DNA from: Tetrahymena thermophila SB210 | Taxonomy: Eukaryota; Ciliophora; Oligohymenophorea; Hymenostomatida; Tetrahymenidae | Assembly: GCF_000189635.1 (NCBI RefSeq) | Contig: NW_002476317.1 | Coordinates: 496,001-560,000, forward strand | DNA: 64,000 nt | Direction of reading: 5' to 3' | Part shown: positions 1 to 12,351 of the stretch, piece after piece | Layout: every line of letters starts with the position of its first letter | Position numbering within the stretch: the stretch's first letter is position 1 | The notes under the pieces: model-generated | Told to the model about the DNA's origin: nothing | The model's input: the letters and a program-made list of their open reading frames with translations, nothing else | Database searches by the model: none | Position numbers and translations under genes: made by a program

Positions 1-16
1 TATATAGTTGAACCTA

Positions 17-199
17 TCAAAATATATTCATCTTTACTTTTACCAAATAAAAATAAAATGGACCTATTTTTTTGATTAGAATTTGTAATCTAAATAATTT
101 ATGATAATATTCTTCCTTAGAACTATTACCATTTCTAGCCTTAAGAAATTTAGTCTTATATAATTTTAATTCATTTTGTAAATGAGAATAGTACCACAT
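17..199 (-). CDS. Possible small ORF, 60 aa, unknown
   Basis: A 60-codon frame runs from an ATG at 197-199 to a TGA (complement of 17-19). An in-frame TGA lies just upstream of the ATG, so the frame is closed on both sides. The product is Lys/Tyr/Leu-rich and slightly amphipathic, with no recognised motif. It uses no TAA or TAG glutamine codons. It would be transcribed divergently from the gene starting at 321. It may be a genuine short gene, the last exon of a gene whose splice sites I cannot see, or chance. I do not recognise it. Confidence 0.25.
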   Translation of the reverse strand: MWYYSHLQNELKLYKTKFLKARNGNSSKEEYYHKLFRLQILIKKIGPFYFYLVKVKMNIF

Positions 200-320
200 C
201 AATCAAATAGATGAAATTTCATCAAGTTTAAATATCAATACACTTGCTTTTATTCATTCTCGATAAAAGTTATTATTATTCTTTTTCTAATATGTTTTAT
301 TTATTAACCAAAATAGTATC

Positions 321-1447
321 ATGGAAATACTTCATCTTAGCACTCTCCATAGATAGTTCCCTTAAATCATGCTTAAAGGTAGATAGATTATAAATTACAT
401 TTTAAATTTTATACTAAAATTCTGATAGTTTATGATGCTCATTACTTATTTTAATTATCTAAAAGGGACTCGAAAAACGACATCCATTCAGAGTTTGCAA
501 GCCATTCATCATAGCTTATTGATAATAACCAGGCCATATCTCTTTCTCAAAGATTTAAATCCTAAACAGCCTTTTAGACCAAGATTGAGTAATAAGAAAA
601 TAATTTTATTGATAATTCCAATAATGAATACCAAGACTTATCATATAGTAATAAATCTTAAGAATAAGTTAATGCTGATGGAATTACAGTATTTACAAGA
701 ACTAGAAGAAATTACTTTTCAACTCCTTAGCTTTAGGGAGCTTTATTAAATGAATTACCATTAAAGAAGGTGCACATTAAGCCTGCTAACAACGATAATA
801 ATAAAGATGAAAACGGAGTATGTAAAGGAAATGCTGTAAATATGGCTAAAAATATTCTTAAAGGTTTTATGGAGTATGTGTTTGTCTCAGCTAAAGAAGA
901 GGATTTAATTGAATGCTGCTCTATTAATAATTAAAAGAATCCTTAAGAAAATTAAAGTGCAATATAAATGGAATCAGAGCCTATGGATTTGTAAGAAAAT
1001 GAGGATGTATAAAATATTTCTAAAGAACAAATCCCAAATAATGTAGACTAATAATAAGAATAAGATGACGAAAATGAAAACTGTGAAGCAGATAAAATAG
1101 AAGAATATGCTCCCATTAATATTGAAGAAGTAAAAGATTAAAAGTAAATAATTGATAGTATTAGAAAGAGATTTAAAAAATAATACAATTCTAAGATGCT
1201 TGAAAAACCAAGTAATAGTAAACTTCTTAAATTATTCTCTAACAACAACTACGGAAAATTATTTAAGCACTACTTTAGTTCCTAAGAAATAATGGACTAT
1301 ATCGAATCATCTAACATTTAAAACAAAATAGCTCATAAAGATTTAGTTGAAAAGATAAGAAGCACCTCCTTTGATTTTGAAAAACTCTAGGATGTTCTCA
1401 AAACCAGAATCTTCAAGAGACCTCCTTTCCAAAAACCCTAAAAATGA
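321..1447 (+). CDS. Hypothetical Q/N/E-rich protein, two exons
   Basis: Proposed exons are 321-378 and 429-1447, giving 358 aa. The 50-nt intron 379-428 begins GTAGAT and ends GATAG. The first in-frame ATG of the long second frame is only at 842, so an upstream exon is needed. The ATG at 321 plus this intron keeps the frame open. The middle is acidic and glutamine-rich with many TAA/TAG codons. The C-terminal 80 residues look globular and end in a basic segment with KRPPFQKPQ before TGA. No family is recognised. The long frame is convincing; the first exon and start are less so. Confidence 0.5.
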
Positions 1448-4393
1448 ATGAAACATATAAAATAGCTTTTATTTAAATATATCCACAACATCTGAAACAA
1501 AATAATAACAATATAATATTTATTTTAAAAATAACAAATATTTATAATAAAATTATATTAAATGCAGATATTTAGATAGTCTTTCTTCCTTACTTACTTA
1601 CTAGTAATTAACATACTAACTAACAAAATAACCAACTATCTCCTATTCATTTATCCTTATCCTATTCTTTGGATATTTATTTAACAAAATATTAAAAAGT
1701 AACTAATTTCAAGTAAAACAAATCTATCATAAAAATGAAGCATGAATGAATACCAGACTGTCAATTTGATTGATTGATTGATTGACTGACTGGTGAGTTT
1801 TAATTTAAAAAATTTATATAAAAAAAACAAAATTATATATTAATTCGCCTTTAAAAAAAATAAATAAATAAATAAATTATTATAATTTTATGAATGTAAT
1901 GTATATTAAATGCATTGTAAACTCATTATAGCTCTTTTTAAAGTTATTACCCATCATAAATAGTTTTTTTTTAGAAGTCATCTGTTGTTTACATATTCTT
2001 TAAACCTCAATCAAAGATTTAAGATAATTTGTATTATTATTTCTGTAAACAGAGCTAATACACAGCTAATTCTTTGCTGAATACCATTAAAAGAGATCCA
2101 TAAATTGTAATTTAAAATATATAAGTGAAATTTTTTATATGCTAAAAAATTAAATATGAGACCTTACTCTTTAATGTTTTTATTAAGTAGCCAATTTTCA
2201 GAATAAAATAATGTAATCGAATCAGATTGTGTTCGACTGCTTTTCAAATCTTTTAAAATCAATATTTCTTCCTTTTCATTTTGCAAATCAATTTTGTAAA
2301 TACTTGTTGTTAGAGAACTAATTTTTTTATTTTTAGGTCATCAGCTATAAAAAAATGAAGCATGATTAAATCGTAGCAAGGCTTGTATGCTAGGGACTTA
2401 TTTGTTTATTTCTTTTAAGTATTTTAGAATTCGTTAAGAGATATTCAATTCGCTTAAGACAGGTTTAAATTTTTGGATTTTATTTCATTGTTCTGTTAAA
2501 TACTGATTTGCCTTGTAATCGACCCTGTAATCAAAATATTTAATAAATATTTATGTAAATTTTTAATGAAAACGAGATAAATTAAAATTTTCAAGTAATT
2601 TTAATTTAACAGGTAAACAATCTAATTTGCAATAAACATTACTAGGTTTTATAAGCAAAAAATCATATTTAGAGTATTTTCCCAACATCAACTAATACCA
2701 TTCAGACTGCCATTTATTATTTATTTCAAAATATCTTTCATCTAGACTCTACTCTAATCAGAAACACTACTTCTAAATTAAGTATATAAATTAGCTGGCG
2801 TTTGATCAAGTTGAATTTACTTTAGTATAGGATTCTAGAGTTAGAAGAAGTCTATGACTGCTTACACATTGTAAAGCATAATATATTTTTATTCTTACTT
2901 ACTCTCAAAAATATATGATATTGTCCTTTATAAGTTTGTAAATAGAAAAAGAAAAAAATACTAAAATAAACAGCTCTAATTATCCTTTTAAAATTAATTG
3001 GAATATTATTAATTACTATTAATATTCATCATATCCTTTAATAAAAAAAGATACTTTAGAAAAATAAAAAATGAATATTTTTTAAACCATTTTTTATGAA
3101 TTACTATTTGGATAAATATTAAAACTTGTGTACACTTCTCGATAATTGAGAATTTATTTTTAATCTACTTTTATGCAATTTATAGTATTTAGAAATGAAA
3201 CCTTCTAAAAGTATTTAGAAATATGAAAAACCTAATAGTTATATCGATATAAAGCTTAATTTTAATTCTAATAATTAAGCTTAGCCTTACCCGCATAAAG
3301 TAATTGAGTAAAAATATCTTTTAAATAAAAATAATTCATATTATAAAACAATATACCATGTGTAATCCGCATTATTAGTCAAATACCATTTAATAATGCA
3401 AATCAATTATTATTCTAGAATTCTTGATAATTAATATCTTTTGTCATAGTTAAAATTAATTTCTATTAAATTAATTGATATTTGGTATTATTTTAGGATT
3501 TTTATTAATGCATTTAAACAGATGATTGCTTATAAGAATATGTTATGGAAAGTCATAATAATTATTCATTCTAAATATTAATAAATCCCTCATTCATTTT
3601 TATTCTTCTTATTATGTAAATATATTTTTTAAATTTTACATTTTTCTTGGGTGATTAAATTTAGCCATTTAAAAAAAAATTTTTAATTAACCTAGCTTGT
3701 CAAAAAATTAAAAAATGTCAATAACAAAAATATAATTTTAATTTTATAAAATTTTTATTAAAATTAATTTTTATAAAAAAAATAAACAATAAATGGAATA
3801 TAAAAAATTATTGAATACTTTTAAATAAAAATATAAAATAGATTTTATTATTTTAATGAGTATTTTAATTTAATAAACATTTATTTATTTAATTAAATAA
3901 ATATAATAAATTGTTTTAAAGATAGCTCATTTGTATAATTTGAAGAATAATAATTTAATTAATTAAAAATATATTTAACTAAATAATAATGATTAATTTT
4001 GATAAGGATTGATTAAAACTATACTATAAAAAGTAATCATTTAAAATTATTTAAAAGTTATGTTTATAAAGAAAGTAGGATTTACTATTTTATTATTAAT
4101 AATCAATAATATCAAACAAAATCACAAATATTAAAATTAAAAAAAAATATTTTTATCAATATTTTACTACAAAATTTTGTTTAATACAATTTGTCAATTT
4201 TAAAAACGTAAAAAAAAATGTAGAAAACATACTAAAAATATTCCTTTTTGTTTTTTTTAAGAAAGAATCATATTAATTGAAAGGTAAAGATTAAGATATT
4301 GAAATTAATATTTATCAAATTTTTACCAAAGAAAAAAAAATTTACAAATCAAAAAAAAGTTATTTATAAAAGAAAAAAATTTAAAAAGCAAAA
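1448..4393. other. Intergenic, no gene seen
   Basis: About 2.9 kb of very AT-rich DNA with frequent TGA in all frames. It holds a TGATTGATTGATTGACTGACTG-type microsatellite near 1767-1792 and AAAT runs near 1857-1876. The short string AAAAATGAAGCATGA appears near 1732 and again near 2353. I see no coding stretch with gene-like composition on either strand. Confidence 0.5.
1765..1793. repeat. ATTG/ACTG tetranucleotide microsatellite
   Basis: A run of TTGA/TTGATTGATTGATT units passes into GACTGACTGG. Such runs are common in ciliate intergenic DNA. No function is inferred. Confidence 0.8.
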
Positions 4394-4594
4394 ATGAAGA
4401 TCCTCTATTTACTAGGTATGATACTTATGCTTGTCAGCAATGTCAAGGCTCAGAATACTAACATAGTTGAAACATTCTCAACAATAATCCTTTTTATAAT
4501 ATTTTTCATGTTTTTATGCGCAGGATTAGGTTATTTTGCACGCTCTAAAAATTATGTAGAAAGCTCAAAGCCATCTCAAACTATGTATTCTTGA
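4394..4594 (+). CDS. Small secreted or single-pass membrane protein, 66 aa
   Basis: A single exon runs from ATG to TGA with clean boundaries, preceded by an A-rich leader typical of ciliate starts. Residues 1-19 form a signal peptide: MK, a hydrophobic core, then KAQ as a likely cleavage site. A second hydrophobic stretch at about residues 30-49, rich in Ile and Phe with LCAGLGYF at its end, looks like a transmembrane helix. A short polar tail with Lys/Ser/Pro follows. Topology would be a tiny extracellular N-terminus with a cytoplasmic tail. It stands alone, 0.7 kb from the next gene. No family is recognised. Composition and the signal peptide argue that it is real. Confidence 0.65.
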   Translation: MKILYLLGMILMLVSNVKAQNTNIVETFSTIILFIIFFMFLCAGLGYFARSKNYVESSKPSQTMYS

Positions 4595-5294
4595 TAACTT
4601 AAATTTATAAAAACTAAATAAGTAAATAAATAAATAAAACTATTATATAATTATTTGTAATTTATTAGGCCATTCTTACTAAGTATTCTTTAAAATTCAA
4701 CTGAATCTCATTTTATATTTTTTAAATTCCTAATTTTATTATGATACTGCAGAAAATAATAATTAAAGTTCTTGATAAATACTTTTTTAGGATGACAATC
4801 ATTTGATTTGCTTAGTGTTTAGGTTAAATGTGATTATCAATATTATTTATTGTATTTTGTTAGATATAGTTTTTTAATTACTGCCATAAACTGTTTTAAA
4901 TTCAAATATTTTATATTCTGAAAGCTATTAGCAAAGAAACTAAATCTATTTTTATCAACAAATAAACTCAAAATAAATTGCTTGTTTATTTAGTATTTTT
5001 TATATTTTCAAGCAAAATCATTTTTTTATTCTACTTTAACAGTAAATTAAAAATTATCTCCATATGTTATTTCAACAAAAAATAATTATGATTATTCATG
5101 TTCACAAACACAAATATAATAATAGAATATAATAAATTAATTGCTGTATTCATTTATTGGTTGAAAGATTTTATTGTGCCAATTAACGAAACAAAAATTT
5201 AAAAATTTGTAAAAAAAAAAACTTTTAATTTATCTTTTTAATTGAAAATTAGCTAATAAGAAGTATTATCATTTAATCTATTTCATATTTTTAA
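4595..5294. other. Intergenic
   Basis: About 0.7 kb of AT-rich spacer between two plus-strand genes. It presumably holds the 3' end of the micropeptide gene and the promoter of the next. No motif is recognised. Confidence 0.5.
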
Positions 5295-7855
5295 ATGAAG
5301 AACTCTGAATTATTTAAAAATGATAGTGATAGGAGAAAAGAATATGATAGAAACTTCCATTCTATCAAGTCGTTTACTGTAGATTTAAATAAGCTATATC
5401 AAGTATATCAAACAAGAGATTATGATGCAAAATAAGCATGGATGTATATTTTTGATTATGTGTGCCTCACAAAAATAAAAAATTAAAAGGATTGCTTCCG
5501 TAAGACGGCTATTAAATTTTATAAAAACTATTTTCCTGAATATAAATATTTTAAAGAGAATTATAGAGATTATAATGCATTTAGGAATTTACCAAATAGA
5601 AAAAACTATTTAATAAGGATCAAAAAGAAATCTTCAATGAGGATTTATGAATAAAATTTTTAGCATGACATCGAAAATATTTTGCAAGATTAAGAACCAG
5701 AAGATGGTAAAGATCATGAGATTATTTTTTAATTAAAGATACTCATTAAAGATCTGTTATAAATAACTTACAATTCATTTTATAACGAAAGTTTAATTTT
5801 GAATAATTCTAGAATATTAGAGTATTGCTTTTAGCTGCTTAAATATCTTGAGATTGAATATTTTTATTGTTGCATAGCCTTTAAAATAAAGAATGAATAG
5901 GAATTACTAGAAAGAATCACATGTATTTTAAGAAGATATTATCACTTTTGGGTTGAGCTTCTTTTCGAAACATATTGCTATAGTTATTGGAAGTAAGAAT
6001 AAACTAAAAAAAGTATGTGCTGATTGATATCCTTATAATAAAATATTTAAATTTTTTTATATTTATATTAAGATAACAGTGTTGATTAGAAAAATTAAAA
6101 TGCATCATAAAGGGAAAAGACTTATGAGGACATATTTTTAGAAAAAAATAAAGAAATTAATGAGAGAATTGAAAAATTTAAAAACAATAATGGCTTATGT
6201 AAAAAATAATAATTTTTTGAGCAAAAAAATCTTCCTAATGAGATCGAAGAATAGCAAAAAAATGAAACTTATGATTTTAGTTTTTTAGAGTTTAACCAAC
6301 AAGATGAATTTGATGATGAGACTTTGAAGTAACGCTTTTAAAGGTTTGATTTAAAAATAACCGATATTTTAGATTACTATCCTTTCCTTTAAGCTAAATA
6401 AAATTCAAATCGTATTGAAATTATATAAGATTAATAAAGTAGATAAGGTGAGTATACAATTTTTTTAGATAATATATAACTGTTAGCTAATACAAACATA
6501 AATATAATATACGAATTTATTTGTGCTGAATATTCTAATTGGTCATACTACTAAGGTCCTTATACAATTATTATTTAGCTTTTTAGCTTTTTAAAAAAAG
6601 CATTGGAAAAAAAGTCAATATTAATTGCAATAGTAGAAACTTATTAAAATTTTAAAGACTCAAATAACTTGAAGATAATATATGAGCATGATAGAGAAAA
6701 CAATTAATTTTTCTTAAAATAAAAATTTAAAAATAAATAATTTGAATTTAAGGATGAAGAAGAAACTGATGAAGAGTATGATTTAGAAGATGATTAAATT
6801 AATAATCATGATGATATACATAATATAGAAAAGCAAAGTAGAAGCTATGATGATCTACAAATTAAGGAGGATAACAGAAAAAGAAAAGAAAAAATATCAA
6901 GAGTAAATAATTAAAAAATATATAAAAGACACATTTATTTAACTTAAAATAATTTAAATTATTTATTAAAAATAAATAGATTATTGAGAAAATAATAAAT
7001 TAAATTCTTTAGAATAATTGCTAGAAACTAACTCAAATCTTTGCACTTTATCTAAAAGATGAAAATATCTAAAAAATTGGATATAATATTCAAAAAATGT
7101 TCTTTATTTTTTAATTTGACGGAATTTAATTTTAAAAAATACAAATGGATGACAACAGTAAGCTAATTTATGAGTATAACTTAGATGATGCTCTTGCTTT
7201 TGATTTACAGCTCTTTATTTGTTAGGAGTAAAGCAAAATATATTAATAGTAAGAAACCGTTAAATCTTAAACCTCCTCTTTGCCAGCTTTAAAATCTGAT
7301 GAAGATAACTAAAATAATCATAAGCTAGATATTAAAGACGATTAAAAAGAAATAACTAAGAATGATGATAGTATTGACCTTGAGGAAAAGTTTGAAGAAA
7401 AAGAAACTAGGGCAGCTTAAAATTTTTATGAGTCTTGCTTTTAAGTGAAACATTAATCCAAGGGATATATCATGCCTATTCCTTATGAAAATTTAACTTT
7501 TCCACCAATTATAAATGAGCCAGTAATTCTTCCTGAATATAATGACATTTAAAAGGGAACTGAGCATTTATTTGATGGTTATTTGTTAAAGCCTTAATAA
7601 TAATTAGCATAATAATATAAATCAAGAACATTTTCTACTGTTTCTAATGCCTATTCTAATAATTCATAACAAAAAAAAATATAATATCCCTTTAAAGATG
7701 AAGAATAGATTTGTGACATCAGAATTTTTAAAAGTTTAGCCTAAAATGTTGCAAAAAGTATTATCTCTGATTATAAAGGTCCATAGTCAAAATAAACTGA
7801 TTTCGACTATAACTTGCAGCAATATTTTTACTCTTTTAGTGAAGCAAAAAGATGA
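5295..7855 (+). CDS. Hypothetical 807-aa acidic/Q-rich protein, three exons
   Basis: Exons are 5295-6012, 6073-6902 and 6980-7855. Intron 1 (60 nt, GTATGT...TTAAG) is a multiple of three but carries an in-frame TGA, so it must be removed. Intron 2 (77 nt, GTAAAT...AAATAG) shifts the frame and joins two good coding frames across the junction. The N-terminal third is Tyr/Phe-rich and looks helical. A hydrophobic helical block at about residues 380-440 precedes an acidic stretch (EEETDEEYDLEDD). The C-terminal third alternates Q-rich linker with a short Pro-containing segment (MPIPYENLTFPP). No known domain is recognised. The ciliate-code frame and splice sites make the gene itself secure. Confidence 0.7.
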
Positions 7856-8309
7856 TGTCATAAATTAAAATTTTTAATTATCTAACTCTTCAGCTATTTT
7901 TATCATTAAAATTATTTGTAATCAATTTATTTTATCATAAATGTATGTTTAATTTTGTAGTTTTTTACTAAAGCAATTTTCTATTTTTTATTAGGAATTT
8001 TTGAATCTAAAGGTTGCTTTTTCTTTTAGTTAAAAAATTATTTTAAATCAAAATCCTTTTTTAAACAATTTAATTCAACTTTACTTTTTTTTTTTGAAAG
8101 AATAAAAAGTTATCAAAATACATTTACTTTTTTAAGAAAAAATAAATTCATTTTAAACAGTTTATAATTGATTGTGAATAAATAAAATTTATAACAACCA
8201 TTCATTTAAAAAGAATAAATAAGCAAAATAAAATATAAATTATAATAGTCATAATGTATTTATTTTTTTATTAATAATATAAATGGCATTAATTTATTTT
8301 TTAAAAATA
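7856..8309. other. Intergenic, convergent 3' ends
   Basis: A 0.45-kb AT-rich spacer between two convergent genes. Nothing else is seen. Confidence 0.5.
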
Positions 8310-11300
8310 TCAATTTTTTTTATCAATTTAGTTAAGCTTGCTACTGCTTTGAATTTTCTTTACATTAAATAATCCTCTTTCTTTCTTTATAGGAATATGG
8401 TTTGTATTAGAAATCATATTTACAGGTAAGTCTTTATTAATATTTTTAGTTTTGTTTCCTGATTTTTAATTTTCTTAACTTAAAATTGTAGTTTATTTTT
8501 AGGTTTATTTTATTTCTGGGTTTTCAGCTTCTGAAGACAAAATAGACTCCTAAATAGAATTAATATCTTTTTATTCTTGATTGTTTTTTAAGTTACTTTA
8601 TAGGTTTTTGTTTTACTCTTAATCTATACTGGAATCTTCATACTTCTAAATATCTTCAAGGATGTAATCTGGATTCACACTTTTTTAGCTATCTTTTCTC
8701 TTTTCAGACTCTGATAATTTACTACTTGAGCTTTGACTTTCTTTTCGATTTGCTTAACGATATTTATCTTAACTAAAGTTACTTTATTCATTACTTATCA
8801 ATATTTTTTCATTTTTTTACTGTTGCTGTTATGAATCTTAAAAAAAAGAAGGCTTGCTAGATTTATTTTCTGACTTAGGAATATTTTATAAGCTGTCTTA
8901 AATTTATTTTGCTTTTAAACATTATTGATATTCTTCAAAAGTTTAGCTCCCAAAACTCAATCTAAACTGGTAAGGCTACTCATTAAGTTCTTAAGGTAAA
9001 ATATTTTTGTTTAAAATATCATTTTTATTTGGATGCAAATTTTATTTTGCATGCTAAAATGTAGGAGTATTGCTGTATTCAGGGGATTTTTATATATTTA
9101 AAAAGTTGTATGTCTCATCCTTTTTATCAGAGTGTTTTACCAAATTAAATAAGGTAATATCTTCAATATTTGCTTGATCTATGTTTTACTCCTTTTAATT
9201 ATGCTACTAATTTTGTAACTTCTATGATTCTAGCAATCCTTTTACAGATATTTTTTTAGATTCCTCTTCTTTTTTTTCTTAATTATTCTCTATATTTTCA
9301 TTCTTAAACGACTACCTCTCAGAAGTGCATTATTTTGTAGATAACTTTTATGTTTCCTTATTTTAGCTAGAAAACTTATATGAACTTTATGACATTTAAG
9401 GAACGTCCATTCCCTCTTCCACACAACTATAAGTAGAAAATACTTTTTTAATAGCAAACCCGTTCGAACAGTTCACACTTTTTACTTTAAAATAAATTTA
9501 AGATAAAATACTAATTTTCAAAATTTACTTAAACTATCTTGAGATTAAAGAGATTTTTTGTATTTAAAATTTAATATCTAAGCTTCTGACTAAGAATTTA
9601 TAGGCTTGTTCACCTAGTTCAAAACATGGTTAAAGTTATTTGTGCCAGTAGAATAATTTGATTAATTTAAATCTATTTTTATATTCTAAATTAAATATGC
9701 AAGTTACTAATAAAAAAATTACTGTCAATATTGTTTCTTGACTAGAATCCACTCAAAGAATGAACTCCTATAGCTAATTTTTCTAAATTTTTGACAAAAA
9801 CAGTTGGCTGACTACATTCAGAATCATCCTCTATAATTTTTTAAGGACTAATTTAAAACTGTTAAGTACATAAGGTTTATTGATTTTATTTTGCTGAAGC
9901 TAATCTGATTCTATGTGGATATTTTTATTCTGAGTGAGTAATATAAGAAGATATTGATCCTTAGCTTCTATTATTCCCAACTGAAATAGATCTTTTAACA
10001 TTCCTCATACTTTGAAGATTTATTTGTTTAGTCTTCTCAGTTATTTTTTCAATTATTTCATAGTAACATTCAGAGCATACTCTTTTTTTAAACATATAAC
10101 ATTTTTATAAAATAATCTAAACAAAGTAAAAATTTGATTGCTAAAAATTAATTTTAACTATTTCAATAATTAAAACTAAAATCAAAATAAAAAATTATAT
10201 TTGATTTAAATTGAGTTAATAAAAGATATTTACTCTACTTGCCTATTTTAGAAATGAGGACTCTCCTTTATGCATACATAAGTTGGATACTTCAAGTTAG
10301 GATGTATTATTTATAAAATTCGCGGAATATGATATACTTATTATGATTTTTTTGTAAATTTATTTTTGTACTATTTTACTGATTCTGGAATATTTAATTT
10401 TTCAGTTTCCATACTAGACTAATCAATTTACATTTAATAATCTATAAGATATTTATACGATATGCTAGTGAAAGATTCTTTTACTTTCTTTTAGCTACAT
10501 TAATAACATTCAATTAAAAATTTATTATGTATGCTTGAAGAAAAATGCTTTTGCAAACTTTTTTCTGACTATAAAAAATAATTAATAAAAATTTTTATAT
10601 TTATTATTAAAAAAATAAATTACCTTCAATTCTTGTATAAGATTTGAATTTTTTTAGCTTTAATTGCTACTATAATTACTTTTTTCTTAATAAATAGGCT
10701 ACCTTTAAAAAATTTAGGATTTGCTCTATTAAGAGCTACTTCTTCTTTCTACCTTAATGTAATTAGCCCATAGAAAATATAAGTTTTCTTTTTCATCCTC
10801 TTTAAAGTAACATGTAATTTTTTTTACTTTTTGTCCTCCTTCTTAATTGAGTATAATGTTCTTTAAATTAATAAAATTAAATATTTTGTATTAACTATAA
10901 AAAAGCTGTAAGTAATGTACTGATTATATCTCATTGATGCATTATTTAATTACAGGGCATATCTTTCCTTTAACATTAACTTTTTAAGAAATATTAAGAG
11001 ACTTTAACAAAGGCAAATAATGCTTAGTAAAAATATTAAATACCAGAATCTGTTTTATTGCTTTATCCATCGAACGTACATGCTCTATCAATCAAATCTA
11101 TCTCCTAGTTGTATATATTTTTTTTGTTAATTAATTTTAAAAAGCTGCAACTTTAGTGATTTGTTGACGCTTATATAACAGCTTTATTATAAAAAGATTA
11201 TATAACATTTTTAATTCATAAATTATATATTTTTTACAATTTCTTTAACTATTTGGATCAACAAATTACTGCAATATGCCATCTTATAATAAATTATTTT

Positions 11301-11705
11301 TTTGGTCCAAGAAACTACCTATACATTTATTTTTTATATTTTTAGTATTATTAACTAGTTTAATGGTATAAGTTTACTTATTTCATCAGTTTTCATGTAC
11401 TTTATCTATAATTTATCATTTATTTAAAATATATATTATGCAGCTATCCCGCTAATATTTTTAATATTATTAAAAAACCCTTTTATATGCTCATGAGTTA
11501 AAATTTCAGTTGTTTTTTTCATAACCTAATTATTTGAATTTGAGTATATCCATAAGATAGGCTGTTGATTTTTAAAAACTATAGTGTTTGGGACTTTAAA
11601 AGTGTATTGATTAGATGAATGCTCATGTTTCCAAATCAAACCATAAATATCAAATGCAATAGAGTTATTGATTTTACTTTAACTTAACTCCTAATCTTTT
11701 GACAT
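8310..11705 (-). CDS. Conserved eukaryotic protein with C-x2-C motifs, nine exons, 961 aa
   Basis: Exons in coding order: 11378-11705, 11238-11318, 11044-11181, 10921-10979, 10624-10860, 10239-10568, 9723-10116, 9529-9672, 8310-9484. All introns are GT-AG (44-122 nt), and the spliced length is an exact codon multiple. The 60-nt intron 10861-10920 is in frame and may be retained. The first 300 residues look globular, with DGILQQFVDPNS, NSVIQASTN, a central DRACTFDG and a later YFLWANYIKVE. A CYQC pair (exon 6) and VCSECYYEI (exon 7) suggest bound zinc. The last 500 residues are Q/S/N-rich. From memory this order of motifs resembles an unnamed family of flagellated protists; I cannot name it. 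It is head-to-head with the TBCCD1-like gene. Confidence 0.65.
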
Positions 11706-12351
11706 CTTTATTAATTTTTTATTTAAATGTATTTAGAAAGATAGATAATAAATAATTACACTAATATTTATTAGTGGTGTGATGATTGTGGTGGTAAATT
11801 TAATTATAAATGCAAAAGATAGATTTTTCTGCAAATTTAATATTTCAATGCTAAATAATCATTTGAATCCTACCATTAATAATTTTTATTATTTCTATTA
11901 AAATTATAGAATTTAAAATAATTTCACGATCATTCAATGTAAAAAAAATATATTAAATAAATTTATTAATGTGACAGGATTTATTTAATATTGCTTCTCT
12001 AAAGTTCAAAAGTGTATGCTTGTTTTCTAAATTTATCTATTAAAGTAATTTAAATAAATATTATAAAATGAATTTAGTTAGTAAAATTTGTGTTTTAAAA
12101 ACTTATATTGTTAAATATTTTTGTTTTTTTTATTGAGTTATGGTTAATCTATTTCCGATCATTAAAATTCAAAGAGTTTACTAAAAATTCAAAAAATAAA
12201 TTATCAATTAACATTTAAAAAAATAAAAATTGAAATTTTAACTATTTTATATCAAAAAAGATATAATAAATATTCATTTATTCTCATATTTTTTGAAAGG
12301 AAAAGAAACATAAAAGTAGAAAACTAAAATTAGACAAGTTAATAAAAAGGA
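11706..12351. promoter_or_regulatory. Shared intergenic region of a divergent gene pair
   Basis: A 646-bp AT-rich region lies between the minus-strand gene starting at 11705 and the TBCCD1-like gene starting at 12352. Both promoters must lie within or near it. It contains a GTGGTGTGATGATTGTGGTGG stretch near 11776-11796 that is unusually G-rich for this DNA. No known factor site is recognised. Confidence 0.4.

Noticed and set aside
10095..10118. FYVE zinc finger suggested by RVCSECYYEI
   Set aside because: The upstream exons lack the R+HHC+ core and the W-x-x-D start of FYVE domains; the Cys pairs are too far apart.
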